Below are positions 39,949 to 49,568 of a DNA stretch of 64,000 nucleotides, one piece after another. Numbering within the stretch: the first letter of the stretch is position 1; each line of letters begins with the position of its first letter. Source of the stretch: Paucilactobacillus wasatchensis (GTDB lineage Bacteria; Bacillota; Bacilli; Lactobacillales; Lactobacillaceae). The translations under genes were made by a program, and so were the position numbers. Under the pieces are notes generated by a model that saw only the letters and a list, made by a program, of their open reading frames with translations, was not told where the DNA came from and made no database searches. Where the stretch lies: positions 1-64,000 of the forward strand of contig NZ_AWTT01000003.1 of NCBI RefSeq assembly GCF_000876205.1. The letters run 5' to 3'.

Positions 39949-41177
39949 TTAATTTGTCTTGGCTTTATTGGCTACGTTGACTCTAAATAATAAAAAGTTT
40001 GCAAAAACTAGTAACGCGGTGGATAAAAAGACACCGCCATAGTCGAACCAACCTGAAACAAAGGCACCAATTAGTGGACCGATAACGTTACCAACTGCCT
40101 GAAAACTCTGGTTCCAACTAAAAACACGCCCAGTAACCATCACAGGAGTGTTCTTAGCTAACAGGGTTTGAACCTGTGGAATCATTGTTGCATCCGAAAT
40201 GCCGACCAAAAATCTTAAAATTCCCAATTGCCAGACGTTAGTGACAAACGCGGTTGGGATGAAGAAACAAATTGCTAGGATAAAGCCGATTGATAAAATT
40301 CGCTCGGTTCCGACTCTGTCACCCAAAGCACCTAATGTTGGTGCAGCTGCCATGGTGGCAATCCCTGGAATGGCGGCAATAATCCACTGACAAAAGTGAC
40401 GTTACCGGTATGGTGCATTAATTCGCGCACATACAACGAAATAATTGGTGTGATGGAATTGTTGGATGCCTGAATAATTAGAGTGGTGAGGAGCATGCCA
40501 AATATCATTTGTGGATCCTTTAGTACCTTTAACACACCACGGGTACTAAACAAATCCTTGCTTTTGGCTGGCTTGAAGTCTGTTTCGTGGACAAATAGTA
40601 AACTCATGACAAAAACGATTCCAAGCAAACCACCGGTAATGAAGAATGTAATGCGATAACTAAAAATGGAAGCAAGCGTACCACCAAGCAGTGGACCAAG
40701 TAAATTGCCACCGGTTGTTCCGGCCATCAAAGTGCCTAATGCACGCCCACTTTTTTCCTTAGGCGTTTCAGTTGCAATTAGGGCGTTAGCATTGCTAATA
40801 TAACCGGAGAAGATTCCTTGGATAAATCGTAATGCCATTAGTTGCCAAACATTAGTTACTAATCCCATTAATGCCAAGACAATTGCCATCCCAGCTGATG
40901 CACGGAGAATCATTATTTTTCGGCCATGGCGATCAGCTAATTTTCCCCATAGTGGCGAAACAATTGCTGTTACTAGATAGGTAACGGCAAATACCAATCC
41001 TGAGTAAAAGTTGAGTTCACTTTTGGTGAAGGTTCCTAATGTGTCGACATATAGTGACATAAATGGCATAATTTCTGAGAAGGCCATTCCTGCCATGAAA
41101 ACACTGAACCATAAAACAATCAGATTCTTTTCCCAGGTTGCTCGGGGACGAAACATTTTTTGCTTGATTGTTTTCAT
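39949..41177 (-). pseudogene. MFS multidrug exporter, broken by a one-base deletion
   Basis: Two overlapping minus-strand frames together encode a full 12-segment MFS exporter of about 408 residues, similar to PmrA-type drug exporters (motif A GKLADRHGRK near residue 75). The N-terminal frame ends in a nonsense tail after VTFVSGL, and the C-terminal frame resumes at MAAAPTLGALGDRVG. One base is missing near 40378-40384, where GGATTATTGCC would need an extra A to read GLIAAIPGIATM. This is either a true frameshift or a sequencing error. The ATG at 41177 follows AAAGGAG. Confidence 0.85.
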
Positions 41178-41292
41178 GAAACCAAGCTCTCCTTTCATTT
41201 ATTTTCAATTGCGGTATACTCGTATTTGAAATAATTCATATTATGTATAGTACCACTCATCAACTATTAACCAGCTTATTTTGGAGGAAAAA

Positions 41293-42003
41293 ATGAAAAA
41301 AAAGCAAGATGGAAAAGTTAAACGTTGGCTCATCCGAATTGGATTTACACTATTAATTCTAATCTCACTTGGGTTAATTTTTAATGAGCAAATTAAAAAC
41401 TATTTAGTTGGGTCTTATAGTCCGACAATTAGTAAAAAGAGCGTTGCCGAAAACGAAAAAAAGAAAGCCAATTTTAATTTTTCTAAAGTTAAATCGCTGG
41501 ATTTTCAAACGGTGGCTAAAGCCCGTGCTAGTAAACAAAAGATTAATATCATTGGGTCAATTACGATCCCTGGCGCCAAAGTCAATTTACCAATTGCCAA
41601 AGGTGTTGATAATGTTACATTAGCACTAGCTGCAGGTACGTTACGATCGGACATGAAAATGGGCGAGGGCAATTATGCCGTTGCTGCTCATAATATGCAC
41701 CATAACCGTAAAATTCTTTTTACGCCGCTGTATAAAAAAGCCAAGGTTGGACAAAAGATTTATTTGTCAGATTTGAAGTACATTTACGAATATAAGACTT
41801 ACAAGCGCGTTTTTATCAAGGCAACGCGAGTTGATGTGGTTAAAAACACACCTGGTAAGAAAATTGTTACGTTGATTACTTGTGATGCAACTGGAACCAA
41901 TCGATTAATGGTGCGCGGCAAGTTTGTCAAAAAAATGAAGTTTAAAAAAGCACCTAAAAAGGTGCAAAAAGAAGTTAGTGCTAAATTTAATAACAACTAT
42001 TAA
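41293..42003 (+). CDS. srtA: Class A sortase
   Basis: The 236-residue membrane-anchored transpeptidase has one N-terminal membrane segment near residues 12-32. Catalytic residues are the His in VAAHNMHH near residue 134, the Cys in TLITCDA near residue 197 and the Arg in NRLMVRG. It should attach LPxTG proteins to peptidoglycan; no LPxTG substrate is encoded in this window. GGAGG precedes the ATG at 41293. Its stop codon overlaps that of the convergent phosphatase gene. Confidence 0.93.
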   Translation: MKKKQDGKVKRWLIRIGFTLLILISLGLIFNEQIKNYLVGSYSPTISKKSVAENEKKKANFNFSKVKSLDFQTVAKARASKQKINIIGSITIPGAKVNLPIAKGVDNVTLALAAGTLRSDMKMGEGNYAVAAHNMHHNRKILFTPLYKKAKVGQKIYLSDLKYIYEYKTYKRVFIKATRVDVVKNTPGKKIVTLITCDATGTNRLMVRGKFVKKMKFKKAPKKVQKEVSAKFNNNY

Positions 42004-42467
42004 TCACCGAGTTGTTGCTTTAAATAAGTTAACCAGGCTGGTAATGCTTGAGCTAGACTATCGTACGTTTCTTGAAAACGATGTGTGTACCAAGGGTCAG
42101 GAATTGCCTGCCCTTTTTTTGTTGGAATCATATCGAAAATCGCATAAATTTTGTGTTGTGCCGCCGCTGGGGCCCGGTGCTTTACATCTGCTAAATTCAT
42201 ATCATCCATACAAATAATGTAATCAGCGTGTTTGAAATCGGCCAATGTGAGTGGTCGTGAAATTAAATTATCAAACGGTAAACCGTATTTTGATAATATC
42301 TGCCGTGTGCCAGGGTGCGCCGGATTACCTTGTTCTTCACTGCTTGTGCCGGCAGAATCAATCTTAATTTGGTCCGTCAAACCAGCATCGTTAACCATTT
42401 TTGTAAACATTGATTCAGCCATTGGTGAACGACAAATATTGCCAAGACAGACAAACAATATATTCAT
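42000..42467 (-). CDS. Low-molecular-weight protein tyrosine phosphatase
   Basis: The 155-residue phosphatase starts [26 protein letters not shown] is the CX5R(S) phosphate loop with the nucleophilic Cys at residue 7, and the general acid Asp is in IPDPWYT near residue 125. In Gram-positives such enzymes dephosphorylate tyrosine kinases of capsule regulation or act in stress responses. The ATG at 42467 is used; an ATG four codons upstream is less typical. It converges on the sortase gene with a three-base overlap. Confidence 0.92.
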   Translation of the reverse strand: MNILFVCLGNICRSPMAESMFTKMVNDAGLTDQIKIDSAGTSSEEQGNPAHPGTRQILSKYGLPFDNLISRPLTLADFKHADYIICMDDMNLADVKHRAPAAAQHKIYAIFDMIPTKKGQAIPDPWYTHRFQETYDSLAQALPAWLTYLKQQLGD

Positions 42468-42584
42468 AATAATAAACACCTTTCAAACTCTTTATTTTTT
42501 GTTAATACAAGTAATATCGCTTTCATCACTAAGTGTAATAGGGTACCATTGATAGTAACTAATATAAGAAACGAGGAAATTAAA

Positions 42585-43148
42585 ATGTGGACAACAATTA
42601 TTGTAATTGTCATTATCGTGTTATTAATCGCCATCTATGCTGGAATTTATAACGGACTTGTCCGTGCCCGGACGCATACGCAAGAATCATGGAGCCAAAT
42701 TGACGTGCAGCTAAAGCGGCGAAATGATTTGATTCCTAACTTACTAGAAACTGTTAAAGGTTATGGTAAGTATGAAGCCGGAACCTTGGAAAAGGTGGTT
42801 GCACTGCGCAACCAGTTAACCCAAATTCCTGCAGATGATCACCAACAAACAATGGAAGTTTCCAATCAACTATCGCAATCGCTTAAAAGTATTTTTGCAC
42901 TATCAGAAAACTATCCAGACTTAAAGGCGAGTCAAGAATATACCAAGTTGATGGAAGAACTTACTAATACAGAAAATAAAATTGCCTACTCGCGCCAATT
43001 ATTCAACTCAACAGCTGCCAATTTGAATATGAAGATTCAATCGTTTCCAACTAACATTGTAGCGAAACTACAACACTTTGTGCAAATAGATTACCTTCAA
43101 GTACCTGAAGAAGAGAAAGCTGTTCCAAAAGTTTCTTTTGATAACTAA
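42585..43148 (+). CDS. lemA: LemA family protein
   Basis: The 187-residue protein has one N-terminal membrane segment (residues 2-22) followed by a long helical bundle containing the LemA signature [20 protein letters not shown] near residue 36. LemA proteins are membrane-anchored with unknown activity and are usually encoded next to HtpX, as here. The ATG at 42585 follows GAGGA; the frame open further upstream is not supported. Confidence 0.92.
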   Translation: MWTTIIVIVIIVLLIAIYAGIYNGLVRARTHTQESWSQIDVQLKRRNDLIPNLLETVKGYGKYEAGTLEKVVALRNQLTQIPADDHQQTMEVSNQLSQSLKSIFALSENYPDLKASQEYTKLMEELTNTENKIAYSRQLFNSTAANLNMKIQSFPTNIVAKLQHFVQIDYLQVPEEEKAVPKVSFDN

Positions 43149-43169
43149 TTTTGATGAGGTGAAGAATAA

Positions 43170-44069
43170 ATGCTTTATCAGCAAATTGCACAAAATAAAC
43201 GGCGAACAGTTTATGTCATGATCGGCTTTTTATTACTAGTGCTCGCAATTGGAGCAGCCATTGGTTACGTTTTTTATGACAGCTATATTGCCGGTATTTT
43301 GATGGCCACCGTAATTGGTGTGATATATATGATCATGATGATTTCACGTTCAACCTCGGTCATCATGAGCATGAATCATGGTCATGAAATTAAAAATGAA
43401 GATGAAGCTCCTGAATTGTGGCACGTGGTTGAAGATATGGCATTAGTTGCTCAGGTGCCGATGCCTCGGGTTTTTATTATTGATGATGCCAGTCCAAATG
43501 CTTTTGCGACTGGCAATAATCCTGAACATGCGGCAGTAGCTGCTACGAGTGGAATTTTGAAACAGCTAAATCGCGAAGAGTTGGAAGGTGTCATTGGTCA
43601 TGAAATGACACACGTGCGAAACTATGACATCCGGCTATCCACGATTGCGTTGGCTTTATCTGCCGTGGTTGCGATGTTGGTCAATATTGGGATGCATTCG
43701 TTTTGGTGGGGTGGTGGCCGTCGCTCTCGTAATGATAGTGAGGGCGGTGGGTATATTCAAATTATCCTGATGGTTTTTTCAATATTGATTGTGATTTTAG
43801 GGCCGTTGGCGGCATCGATTGCCCAGATGGCATTGTCACGGAACCGAGAATATTTAGCGGATGCAGGTAGTGTGGAGTTAACTCGTAATCCACAGGGCTT
43901 GATTTCAGCGCTAAAGAAGATTTCAACGGCGCAACCGATGAAGGAAGCTGATCCAAGTAGTGCAGCGCTATATATAAGTGATCCAATGAAAAAGAAGAAG
44001 TCATTTGCCCACTTGTTCGATACCCATCCACCAATGGCAGATCGAATTGAACGACTAGAAAAAATATAA
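43170..44069 (+). CDS. htpX: Membrane metalloprotease HtpX
   Basis: The 299-residue M48B protease degrades misfolded membrane proteins. Four hydrophobic segments flank the zinc site HEMTH in [13 protein letters not shown] near residue 143; the third ligand Glu is in NREYLADAG near residue 228. GATGAGGTG precedes the ATG. It forms an operon with lemA, 21 bases apart, and is followed by a terminator. Confidence 0.95.
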   Translation: MLYQQIAQNKRRTVYVMIGFLLLVLAIGAAIGYVFYDSYIAGILMATVIGVIYMIMMISRSTSVIMSMNHGHEIKNEDEAPELWHVVEDMALVAQVPMPRVFIIDDASPNAFATGNNPEHAAVAATSGILKQLNREELEGVIGHEMTHVRNYDIRLSTIALALSAVVAMLVNIGMHSFWWGGGRRSRNDSEGGGYIQIILMVFSILIVILGPLAASIAQMALSRNREYLADAGSVELTRNPQGLISALKKISTAQPMKEADPSSAALYISDPMKKKKSFAHLFDTHPPMADRIERLEKI

Positions 44070-44089
44070 GTTTAAATTTTGGCTTCAAC

Positions 44090-44125
44090 AAGGTCCTCAC
44101 GTGTTAGTATCGTGCGGACCTTTTT
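44090..44125 (+). terminator. Terminator after htpX
   Basis: AAGGTCC and CACG pair with CGTG and GGACCTT, followed by TTTTT. Confidence 0.88.
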
Positions 44126-44196
44126 GTGTGAAAGCAAAATTAGGCCCCTTGGGGTGCAGAATCGTGGTATATTCTTACTATTCATGTGTCGATCCA

Positions 44197-44242
44197 TGCT
44201 ATAATAGGTGAGTTGTAAGCAGGGTAATTATTACCCTTACAA
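44197..44242 (+). promoter_or_regulatory. murF promoter followed by a 5' stem-loop
   Basis: TGCTATAAT is an extended -10 (hexamer 44200-44205). Right after the expected start, TTGTAA (44213-44218) and GGGTAA (44222-44227) pair with TTACCC (44231-44236) and TTACAA (44237-44242). There is no U run, so this is not a terminator; it may stabilise the 5' end of the mRNA. Confidence 0.6.
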
Positions 44243-44261
44243 GAAAGAGGAGCAGCATTTT

Positions 44262-45638
44262 ATGAAAATGAAATTAGCAGAGGTAGCTAAAGCAATCTCT
44301 GTCGAAAATGACATCAGTAAATGGCAAGACGTTGAAATTTCCAGCGTCGCGTTTGATAGTCGCCAGATTGCTAATGGGGCATTGTTTGTGCCGTTAAGCG
44401 GTCAACAAGACGGTCATAAGTTCGTACAAGATGCATTTGCTCATGGCGCTAGTGCCACACTTTGGGCCAGTGATCATGCAGCCGAAGAAAATAATCATCC
44501 CGTTTTAGTAGTCAAAGATCCCTTAACTGCGTTGCAAGAACTCGGTAAATATTATTTAGGAAAAATTAATCCCAAGGTGATCGCAGTGACTGGTAGTAAT
44601 GGTAAAACAACTACTAAAGACATGATTGCTTCTATCTTGAGTACTCAAATGAACGTCACTAAAACATACGAAAATTTCAATAATCAAATTGGTGTGCCAG
44701 TGACTTTGCTCAATATGGAATCCAACACTGAGGCAGTGGTGGTTGAAATGGGCATGGATCACTTCAGTGAGCTCGATTTTCTGACTAACATGGTTCATCC
44801 GGACATTGCGGTGATTACTATGATTGGTGAAGCTCACATTGAGTTTTTTGGAACGCGCGATAAAATTGCAGATGCAAAGATGGAAATTACACATGGTTTG
44901 CAAGAAGATGGTACGTTTGTTTTCAATGGCGATGAACCGTTGCTCACACAACGTGCCAGTCAAGTTGACCAAGAACAACGAACGTTTGGTCGTCAGTTGG
45001 AAAATGATCTCTATGCCACCAGTGTCAATTTAACTAGCCATGAAATTAAATTTACGACTAACATGTGGCCAGAGACTGAATTTACCATTCCAATGATGGG
45101 GGAATATAACGTCAATAATGCATTGGCTGCACTCAGCGTGGCATATTTGATGCGCATAGAACCAGGACACGTGCAATCTGGATTAGAACACGTTGAGTTA
45201 ACCCAAAATCGAACTGCATGGCTGCAGGGCCAGGCAGGCGAACAAATACTAAGCGATGTGTATAATTCTAATCCGACAGCGGCCAAACAAGTGTTACATG
45301 CATTTGCACGAACAGAAGTTACCGGACAAAGAGTTGCTGTTTTGGGTGATATGCTGGAATTAGGGGATGCGGCACCAGAATTGCACGCATCTTTGGCAAC
45401 GGAATTAGATCCAAGCAAGATTCAATCAGTTTATTTAATCGGTCCCCACATGCGTGCATTGCGAGACAAATTAGCAGACAAATATCCGGCTGAAGCATTA
45501 CATTATTACTCGATCGAGCAAAAAGAAACAATGACCAGTGAGGTACAAGCAATGCTCACCAAAGATGATGTTGTTTTATTAAAGGGTAGTCATGGGATTC
45601 ATCTAGAGACTGTCTTGGCCAGCCTACAAAAAAGTTAA
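44262..45638 (+). CDS. murF: UDP-N-acetylmuramoyl-tripeptide--D-alanyl-D-alanine ligase
   Basis: The 458-residue Mur ligase adds D-Ala-D-Ala (or D-Ala-D-Lac in many lactobacilli) to the UDP-muramoyl tripeptide. The ATP loop is TGSNGKTTTKD near residue 111, and NFNNQIGVPVTLL and EMGMDHFSEL follow. The ATG at 44262 follows AGAGGAGCAG; the frame upstream to 44208 runs through the 5' hairpin and is not used. cshA follows, as is usual in lactobacilli. Confidence 0.96.
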   Translation: MKMKLAEVAKAISVENDISKWQDVEISSVAFDSRQIANGALFVPLSGQQDGHKFVQDAFAHGASATLWASDHAAEENNHPVLVVKDPLTALQELGKYYLGKINPKVIAVTGSNGKTTTKDMIASILSTQMNVTKTYENFNNQIGVPVTLLNMESNTEAVVVEMGMDHFSELDFLTNMVHPDIAVITMIGEAHIEFFGTRDKIADAKMEITHGLQEDGTFVFNGDEPLLTQRASQVDQEQRTFGRQLENDLYATSVNLTSHEIKFTTNMWPETEFTIPMMGEYNVNNALAALSVAYLMRIEPGHVQSGLEHVELTQNRTAWLQGQAGEQILSDVYNSNPTAAKQVLHAFARTEVTGQRVAVLGDMLELGDAAPELHASLATELDPSKIQSVYLIGPHMRALRDKLADKYPAEALHYYSIEQKETMTSEVQAMLTKDDVVLLKGSHGIHLETVLASLQKS

Positions 45639-45652
45639 CCACGCATTATAGT

Positions 45653-45681
45653 TGCGGTTTGCAAATAAAACTAGTATACTG
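45653..45681 (+). promoter_or_regulatory. Promoter of cshA
   Basis: TTGCGG at 45653-45658 and TATACT at 45676-45681 with a 17-base spacer. It leaves a leader of about 85 bases before the start codon. Confidence 0.75.
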
Positions 45682-45775
45682 GCAAGGTTGTATATTTTTA
45701 ACTTTAGTTATTGATCGGTTTGGGCAACGGATTTTGTCTTGATGAATAACTCGTAACTAACAGGAGGAAACATAT

Positions 45776-47314
45776 TTGAATTTTAGCGAATTAGGCTTAT
45801 CAGAAAGCCTATTAAAAGCAGTTAAGCGTAGCGGCTATGAGGAAGCAACTCCCATTCAAGCTGAAACGATTCCAATGGTGCTGAAAGGCCAAGATGTAAT
45901 TGGTCAGGCTCAAACTGGAACAGGAAAGACAGCAGCATTTGGGTTACCCATTATTGAACATGTGGATACAAGTAATCCTGAGATTCAAGCACTTATCATT
46001 TCACCAACTCGTGAATTAGCCATTCAAACTCAAGAGGAATTATATCGTTTGGGTAAAGATAAGAAAGCTAAAGTGCAAGTGGTTTACGGTGGTGCAGATA
46101 TTCGCCGCCAAATTAATAATTTAAAAAATCACCCACAAATCTTGGTTGGGACGCCTGGTCGATTGTTAGACCACATTAATCGGCGTACCGTTAAATTGGG
46201 TCATATCAAAACATTGGTTTTGGATGAAGCTGATGAAATGCTTAATATGGGATTTTTAGATGATATCGAATCAATCCTTAAACAAACACCGGATACTCGG
46301 CAAACATTGCTCTTTTCTGCAACGATGCCAACGGCCATTAAAAAAATTGGGGTTCAGTTTATGACTGACCCACAACAAGTCAAGATCAAAGCTAAGGAAT
46401 TAACAACGGAACTAATCGATCAGTACTATGTCCGTTCACGTGATTTCGAAAAATTTGATACAATGACGCGTTTGATTGATGTACAAGATCCGGATTTAAC
46501 CATTGTGTTTGGGCGGACAAAACGCCGTGTTGACGAATTAGCTAAGGGCCTTGAAGCCCGCGGATACAATGCTGCCGGGATTCACGGTGACTTAACTCAA
46601 CAACGACGAACTCAGATTATGAATCGATTTAAGGCCGGGAAATTGGATATTTTAGTTGCAACTGATGTGGCTGCTCGTGGCCTTGATATTTCAGGCGTAA
46701 CGCACGTGTACAACTACGATATTCCACAAGATCCTGACAGTTATGTCCATCGCATTGGCCGTACAGGTCGAGCCGGACATCATGGAGTGTCATTAACATT
46801 TGTGACACCAAATGAAATGGACTACTTGCGTGAAATTGAGAAATTAACCAAGGTGCGCATGTTACCATTGAAGCCACCAACACAAGAAGAAGCATTTAAG
46901 GGACAACTTGCGAATGCCTTGAGTGAAGTGGAAAATTTAATTTCTTCGACTGATACAGATAAGTTTTCAGCACAAGCTGAAGAATTGTTGAATCAACATG
47001 AACCAGTTGAACTAGTGGCAGCGTTACTAAATGACATCACTAAAAATGATGCCAGTGCCACTCCGGTTAAAATTACGCCAGAACGACCATTACCAAGCCA
47101 CAAGCATGGTGGCAATGGTGGTGGACGTCGTAGCGGTGGCCGCAGTCGCAACAGCGGTCATGGTGGTGGCTATCGGGGTAACTCAAATCACCATCGTGGT
47201 GGAGGGTATCACAGCGATAGTCGCGGTGGCGGTAACCACTCAGGCAACCGGTCCAACAGTCATTCTGGCGGACACTCAAGTCGCCATTCATACAGTATCC
47301 ACAAAAAAGATTAA
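45776..47314 (+). CDS. cshA: DEAD-box RNA helicase CshA with Gly/His-rich tail
   Basis: The 512-residue helicase has Q motif plus AQTGTGKTAAFGLP, PTRELAIQ, DEADEML (near residue 151), SATMP and HRIGRTGRAG. The C-terminal 70 residues are low complexity (Gly, Ser, His, Arg, Asn) and resemble RGG-type RNA-binding tails. CshA works in RNA decay and cold adaptation. The start is a TTG at 45776, 7 to 8 bases after AGGAGGAA. Long overlapping frames over the tail come from its repetitive codons. Confidence 0.95.
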   Translation: MNFSELGLSESLLKAVKRSGYEEATPIQAETIPMVLKGQDVIGQAQTGTGKTAAFGLPIIEHVDTSNPEIQALIISPTRELAIQTQEELYRLGKDKKAKVQVVYGGADIRRQINNLKNHPQILVGTPGRLLDHINRRTVKLGHIKTLVLDEADEMLNMGFLDDIESILKQTPDTRQTLLFSATMPTAIKKIGVQFMTDPQQVKIKAKELTTELIDQYYVRSRDFEKFDTMTRLIDVQDPDLTIVFGRTKRRVDELAKGLEARGYNAAGIHGDLTQQRRTQIMNRFKAGKLDILVATDVAARGLDISGVTHVYNYDIPQDPDSYVHRIGRTGRAGHHGVSLTFVTPNEMDYLREIEKLTKVRMLPLKPPTQEEAFKGQLANALSEVENLISSTDTDKFSAQAEELLNQHEPVELVAALLNDITKNDASATPVKITPERPLPSHKHGGNGGGRRSGGRSRNSGHGGGYRGNSNHHRGGGYHSDSRGGGNHSGNRSNSHSGGHSSRHSYSIHKKD

Positions 47315-47319
47315 TTATC

Positions 47320-47350
47320 AAAAGATTGAGCAAATTGCTCAATCTTTTTT
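47320..47350 (+). terminator. Terminator after cshA
   Basis: AAAAGATTGAGC pairs with GCTCAATCTTTT, ending in TTTTTT. Confidence 0.88.
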
Positions 47351-47448
47351 ATTATGGAAATTGGAACAACAAAGAGATTAATTGAACGTCGTGAGTGGAT
47401 TTGCTATAATTAGTATTCTTACAAGTCGGATAAAAAGAAGGTTTTATT

Positions 47449-47808
47449 ATGATCTTTGGAACGGGCATCGATCTCACTGAAATTAAACGAATTGATCAAA
47501 TGCAGACCAAACACCCTCATTTTGTCGAAAAAGTTCTGACAAAAAAGGAATTTTTGCAATATGATCAATTGACTGGCCAAAATAGAAGAGAGTTTTTGGC
47601 AGGTCGATTTTCTTTAAAAGAAGCTTTCTCGAAGGCTTATGGTACTGGGATCGGGGCAAAACTAGCTTTTCATGATATTGAAATTTTGAATAATTCAGTT
47701 GGGCGGCCAATGGTCACACAGTCAATTTTTCCTGGCATTGCACATGTGTCTGTTTCGCATACAAACGATTTAGTGATTACTCAAGTAATTCTAGAAAAGG
47801 AGCCTTGA
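47449..47808 (+). CDS. acpS: Holo-[acyl-carrier-protein] synthase
   Basis: The 119-residue enzyme transfers 4'-phosphopantetheine to acyl carrier protein. The metal and CoA motifs are GTGIDLTEIKRID at residues 4-16 and FSLKEAFSKAYGTGIG near residue 48. AGAAGG lies before the ATG. alr begins six bases after the acpS stop codon; the acpS-alr-mazF order is classical in Firmicutes. Confidence 0.96.
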   Translation: MIFGTGIDLTEIKRIDQMQTKHPHFVEKVLTKKEFLQYDQLTGQNRREFLAGRFSLKEAFSKAYGTGIGAKLAFHDIEILNNSVGRPMVTQSIFPGIAHVSVSHTNDLVITQVILEKEP

Positions 47809-47813
47809 TTTAT

Positions 47814-48932
47814 ATGATAGTTGGGAAAAATCGTGCTACTAAGTTAGTGGTGGACTTACATGCACTGCAACAAAATATCAAAAACGAAAAAAAATTACTT
47901 CAATCACAAACTGAAATTTTTGCTGTGGTTAAAGCCAATGGCTATGGTCACGGATTGATTGAGGTAGCGAAAGCAGCGGTCGGAGCAGGTGCCACTGGAT
48001 TGTGTGTTGCAATTTTGGATGAAGCATTAGCGTTGCGTGAGGCCGCTATTACTGTGCCGATTCTTGTGCTTGGAATCACTGAAACTGCTAATGCAAAGTT
48101 AGCCCAAGAAAATAATATTTCATTGACTGTTGGTTCTTTGGAGTGGTTGCACCAATATCAACAAATAAATGGGGATGCTACAGCACAAGAAAATTTAAAA
48201 GTTCACCTAGTTGTTGATACTGGAATGGGACGGATTGGTTTCAGGGATGTAGATCAGTTAGCTCAAGCTGTTTTGTTGGTTAGAAATGCACCATTTGAAT
48301 TTGAAGGTATTTTTACCCATTTTGCCACGGCGGATGAAACTGACGAAAGTTATTTTAAACAGCAGTTGAACACTTGGCACCTGTTAACCGATCAGATTGA
48401 TAAAATGCCACGCTATGTTCATGTTGCTAATTCTGCGACTAGTTTGTGGCATTTACCGGTAACTGGTAATATGATCCGACTCGGGATTACAATGTACGGT
48501 TTAAATCCCGCGGGTACGGCGATTGCAGCTCCTTTTGCATTACAGCCGGTTTTAAGATTAGAAAGCCATCTTAATTTTGTGAAACAAATTAAAGCAGGCT
48601 CGTTTGTTAGCTATGGTGCAACTTACCAAGCAAGCTCAGATGAGTGGATTGGTACTATTCCAATAGGATATGCGGACGGATATCCACGTAGAATGCAAGG
48701 CTTTCATGTGTTGATCAATGGACAGTTTTGTGAAATTGTGGGGCGGGTTTGCATGGACCAAATGATGATCAAACTGCCTGCAAAATTGTCAGTTGGAACC
48801 AGGGTGACTTTAATTGGCCAGCAAAACGGCCAACAAATTTCCTGTGATGATGTAGCACAATATGCAGAAACTATTAATTACGAAATTTTGACCAGTATGG
48901 CGCCACGTTTGCAGCGCGAGTATTTGAACTGA
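47814..48932 (+). CDS. alr: Alanine racemase
   Basis: The 372-residue PLP enzyme makes D-alanine for the cell wall. The PLP lysine is in FAVVKANGYGHG near residue 36, and the catalytic Tyr region is SYGATYQAS near residue 266. The ATG at 47814 is 11 bases after AAGGAG at the end of acpS; a TTG nine bases upstream is too close to that site. Confidence 0.96.
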   Translation: MIVGKNRATKLVVDLHALQQNIKNEKKLLQSQTEIFAVVKANGYGHGLIEVAKAAVGAGATGLCVAILDEALALREAAITVPILVLGITETANAKLAQENNISLTVGSLEWLHQYQQINGDATAQENLKVHLVVDTGMGRIGFRDVDQLAQAVLLVRNAPFEFEGIFTHFATADETDESYFKQQLNTWHLLTDQIDKMPRYVHVANSATSLWHLPVTGNMIRLGITMYGLNPAGTAIAAPFALQPVLRLESHLNFVKQIKAGSFVSYGATYQASSDEWIGTIPIGYADGYPRRMQGFHVLINGQFCEIVGRVCMDQMMIKLPAKLSVGTRVTLIGQQNGQQISCDDVAQYAETINYEILTSMAPRLQREYLN

Positions 48933-48988
48933 TAATTATAAGAAATCGATTGGAAAGCTCTAATTTAAGGTTATAAATATCGATGGTA

Positions 48989-48997
48989 TGGTATAAT
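48989..48997 (+). promoter_or_regulatory. Extended -10 promoter of mazF
   Basis: TGGTATAAT is an extended -10 with a consensus hexamer at 48992-48997, 75 bases before the mazF start. Confidence 0.6.
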
Positions 48998-49071
48998 GAG
49001 CCAAATATCAGAGTTTTCATTATAAATATGACGGTTGTTAGTTGTATGTTTCATAAAGAGGAGGTGGTGGA

Positions 49072-49467
49072 ATGGCCAAAGTCGAAATAAAACGTGGGGA
49101 TATTTTTTATGCAGATTTATCGCCCGTCGTTGGTTCAGAGCAGGGAGGCATGCGGCCGGTGGTGATTATCCAAAATGATATTGGTAATCACTATAGTCCG
49201 ACGGTAATTGTCGCAGCCATCACCGCACGAATTCAAAAGCCCAAAATGCCAACGCATGTTCCAATTAATTCTGAGTATGTAGGGATTGAAAAAGATTCAG
49301 TTATTTTACTAGAGCAAGTTCGAACAATTGATAAGCAGCGCTTGCGGGACCGCGTGACACACTTAGAGGATAGTACAATGAAACGAGTTGACCATGCACT
49401 TCAGGTTAGCATCGGATTACTTAGTCAAACCACTAAAACACCTGCTCCAGCGAGTAGTACATACTAA
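49072..49467 (+). CDS. mazF: MazF/PemK-family endoribonuclease toxin without adjacent antitoxin
   Basis: The 131-residue protein has the MazF core: [29 protein letters not shown], and [13 protein letters not shown] with the conserved Arg and Thr. It is full length, with a short Thr/Pro/Ser tail. MazF cuts mRNA at short motifs. The 139 bases between alr and this gene hold no antitoxin ORF, unlike the ndoAI-ndoA pair of Bacillus. GAGGAGGTGG precedes the ATG. Confidence 0.92.
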   Translation: MAKVEIKRGDIFYADLSPVVGSEQGGMRPVVIIQNDIGNHYSPTVIVAAITARIQKPKMPTHVPINSEYVGIEKDSVILLEQVRTIDKQRLRDRVTHLEDSTMKRVDHALQVSIGLLSQTTKTPAPASSTY

Positions 49468-49513
49468 GAATAATAAAAAGCAACACGGCTCTCACCAACA
49501 AATCAGTTAAAAA

Positions 49514-49557
49514 GGCTCGTTTCGACATCTTTTCGATGCTCGAAGCGAGTCTTTTTT
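49514..49557. terminator. Terminator after mazF
   Basis: GGCTCGTTTCGA pairs with TCGAAGCGAGTC with G-U pairs allowed, followed by TTTTTT. Confidence 0.85.
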
Positions 49558-49568
49558 GTAGCTATTCA

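Noticed and set aside
47031-47381. 116-residue ORF overlapping the end of cshA
   Set aside because: It is a shifted frame over the repetitive Gly/His/Ser codons of the helicase tail.
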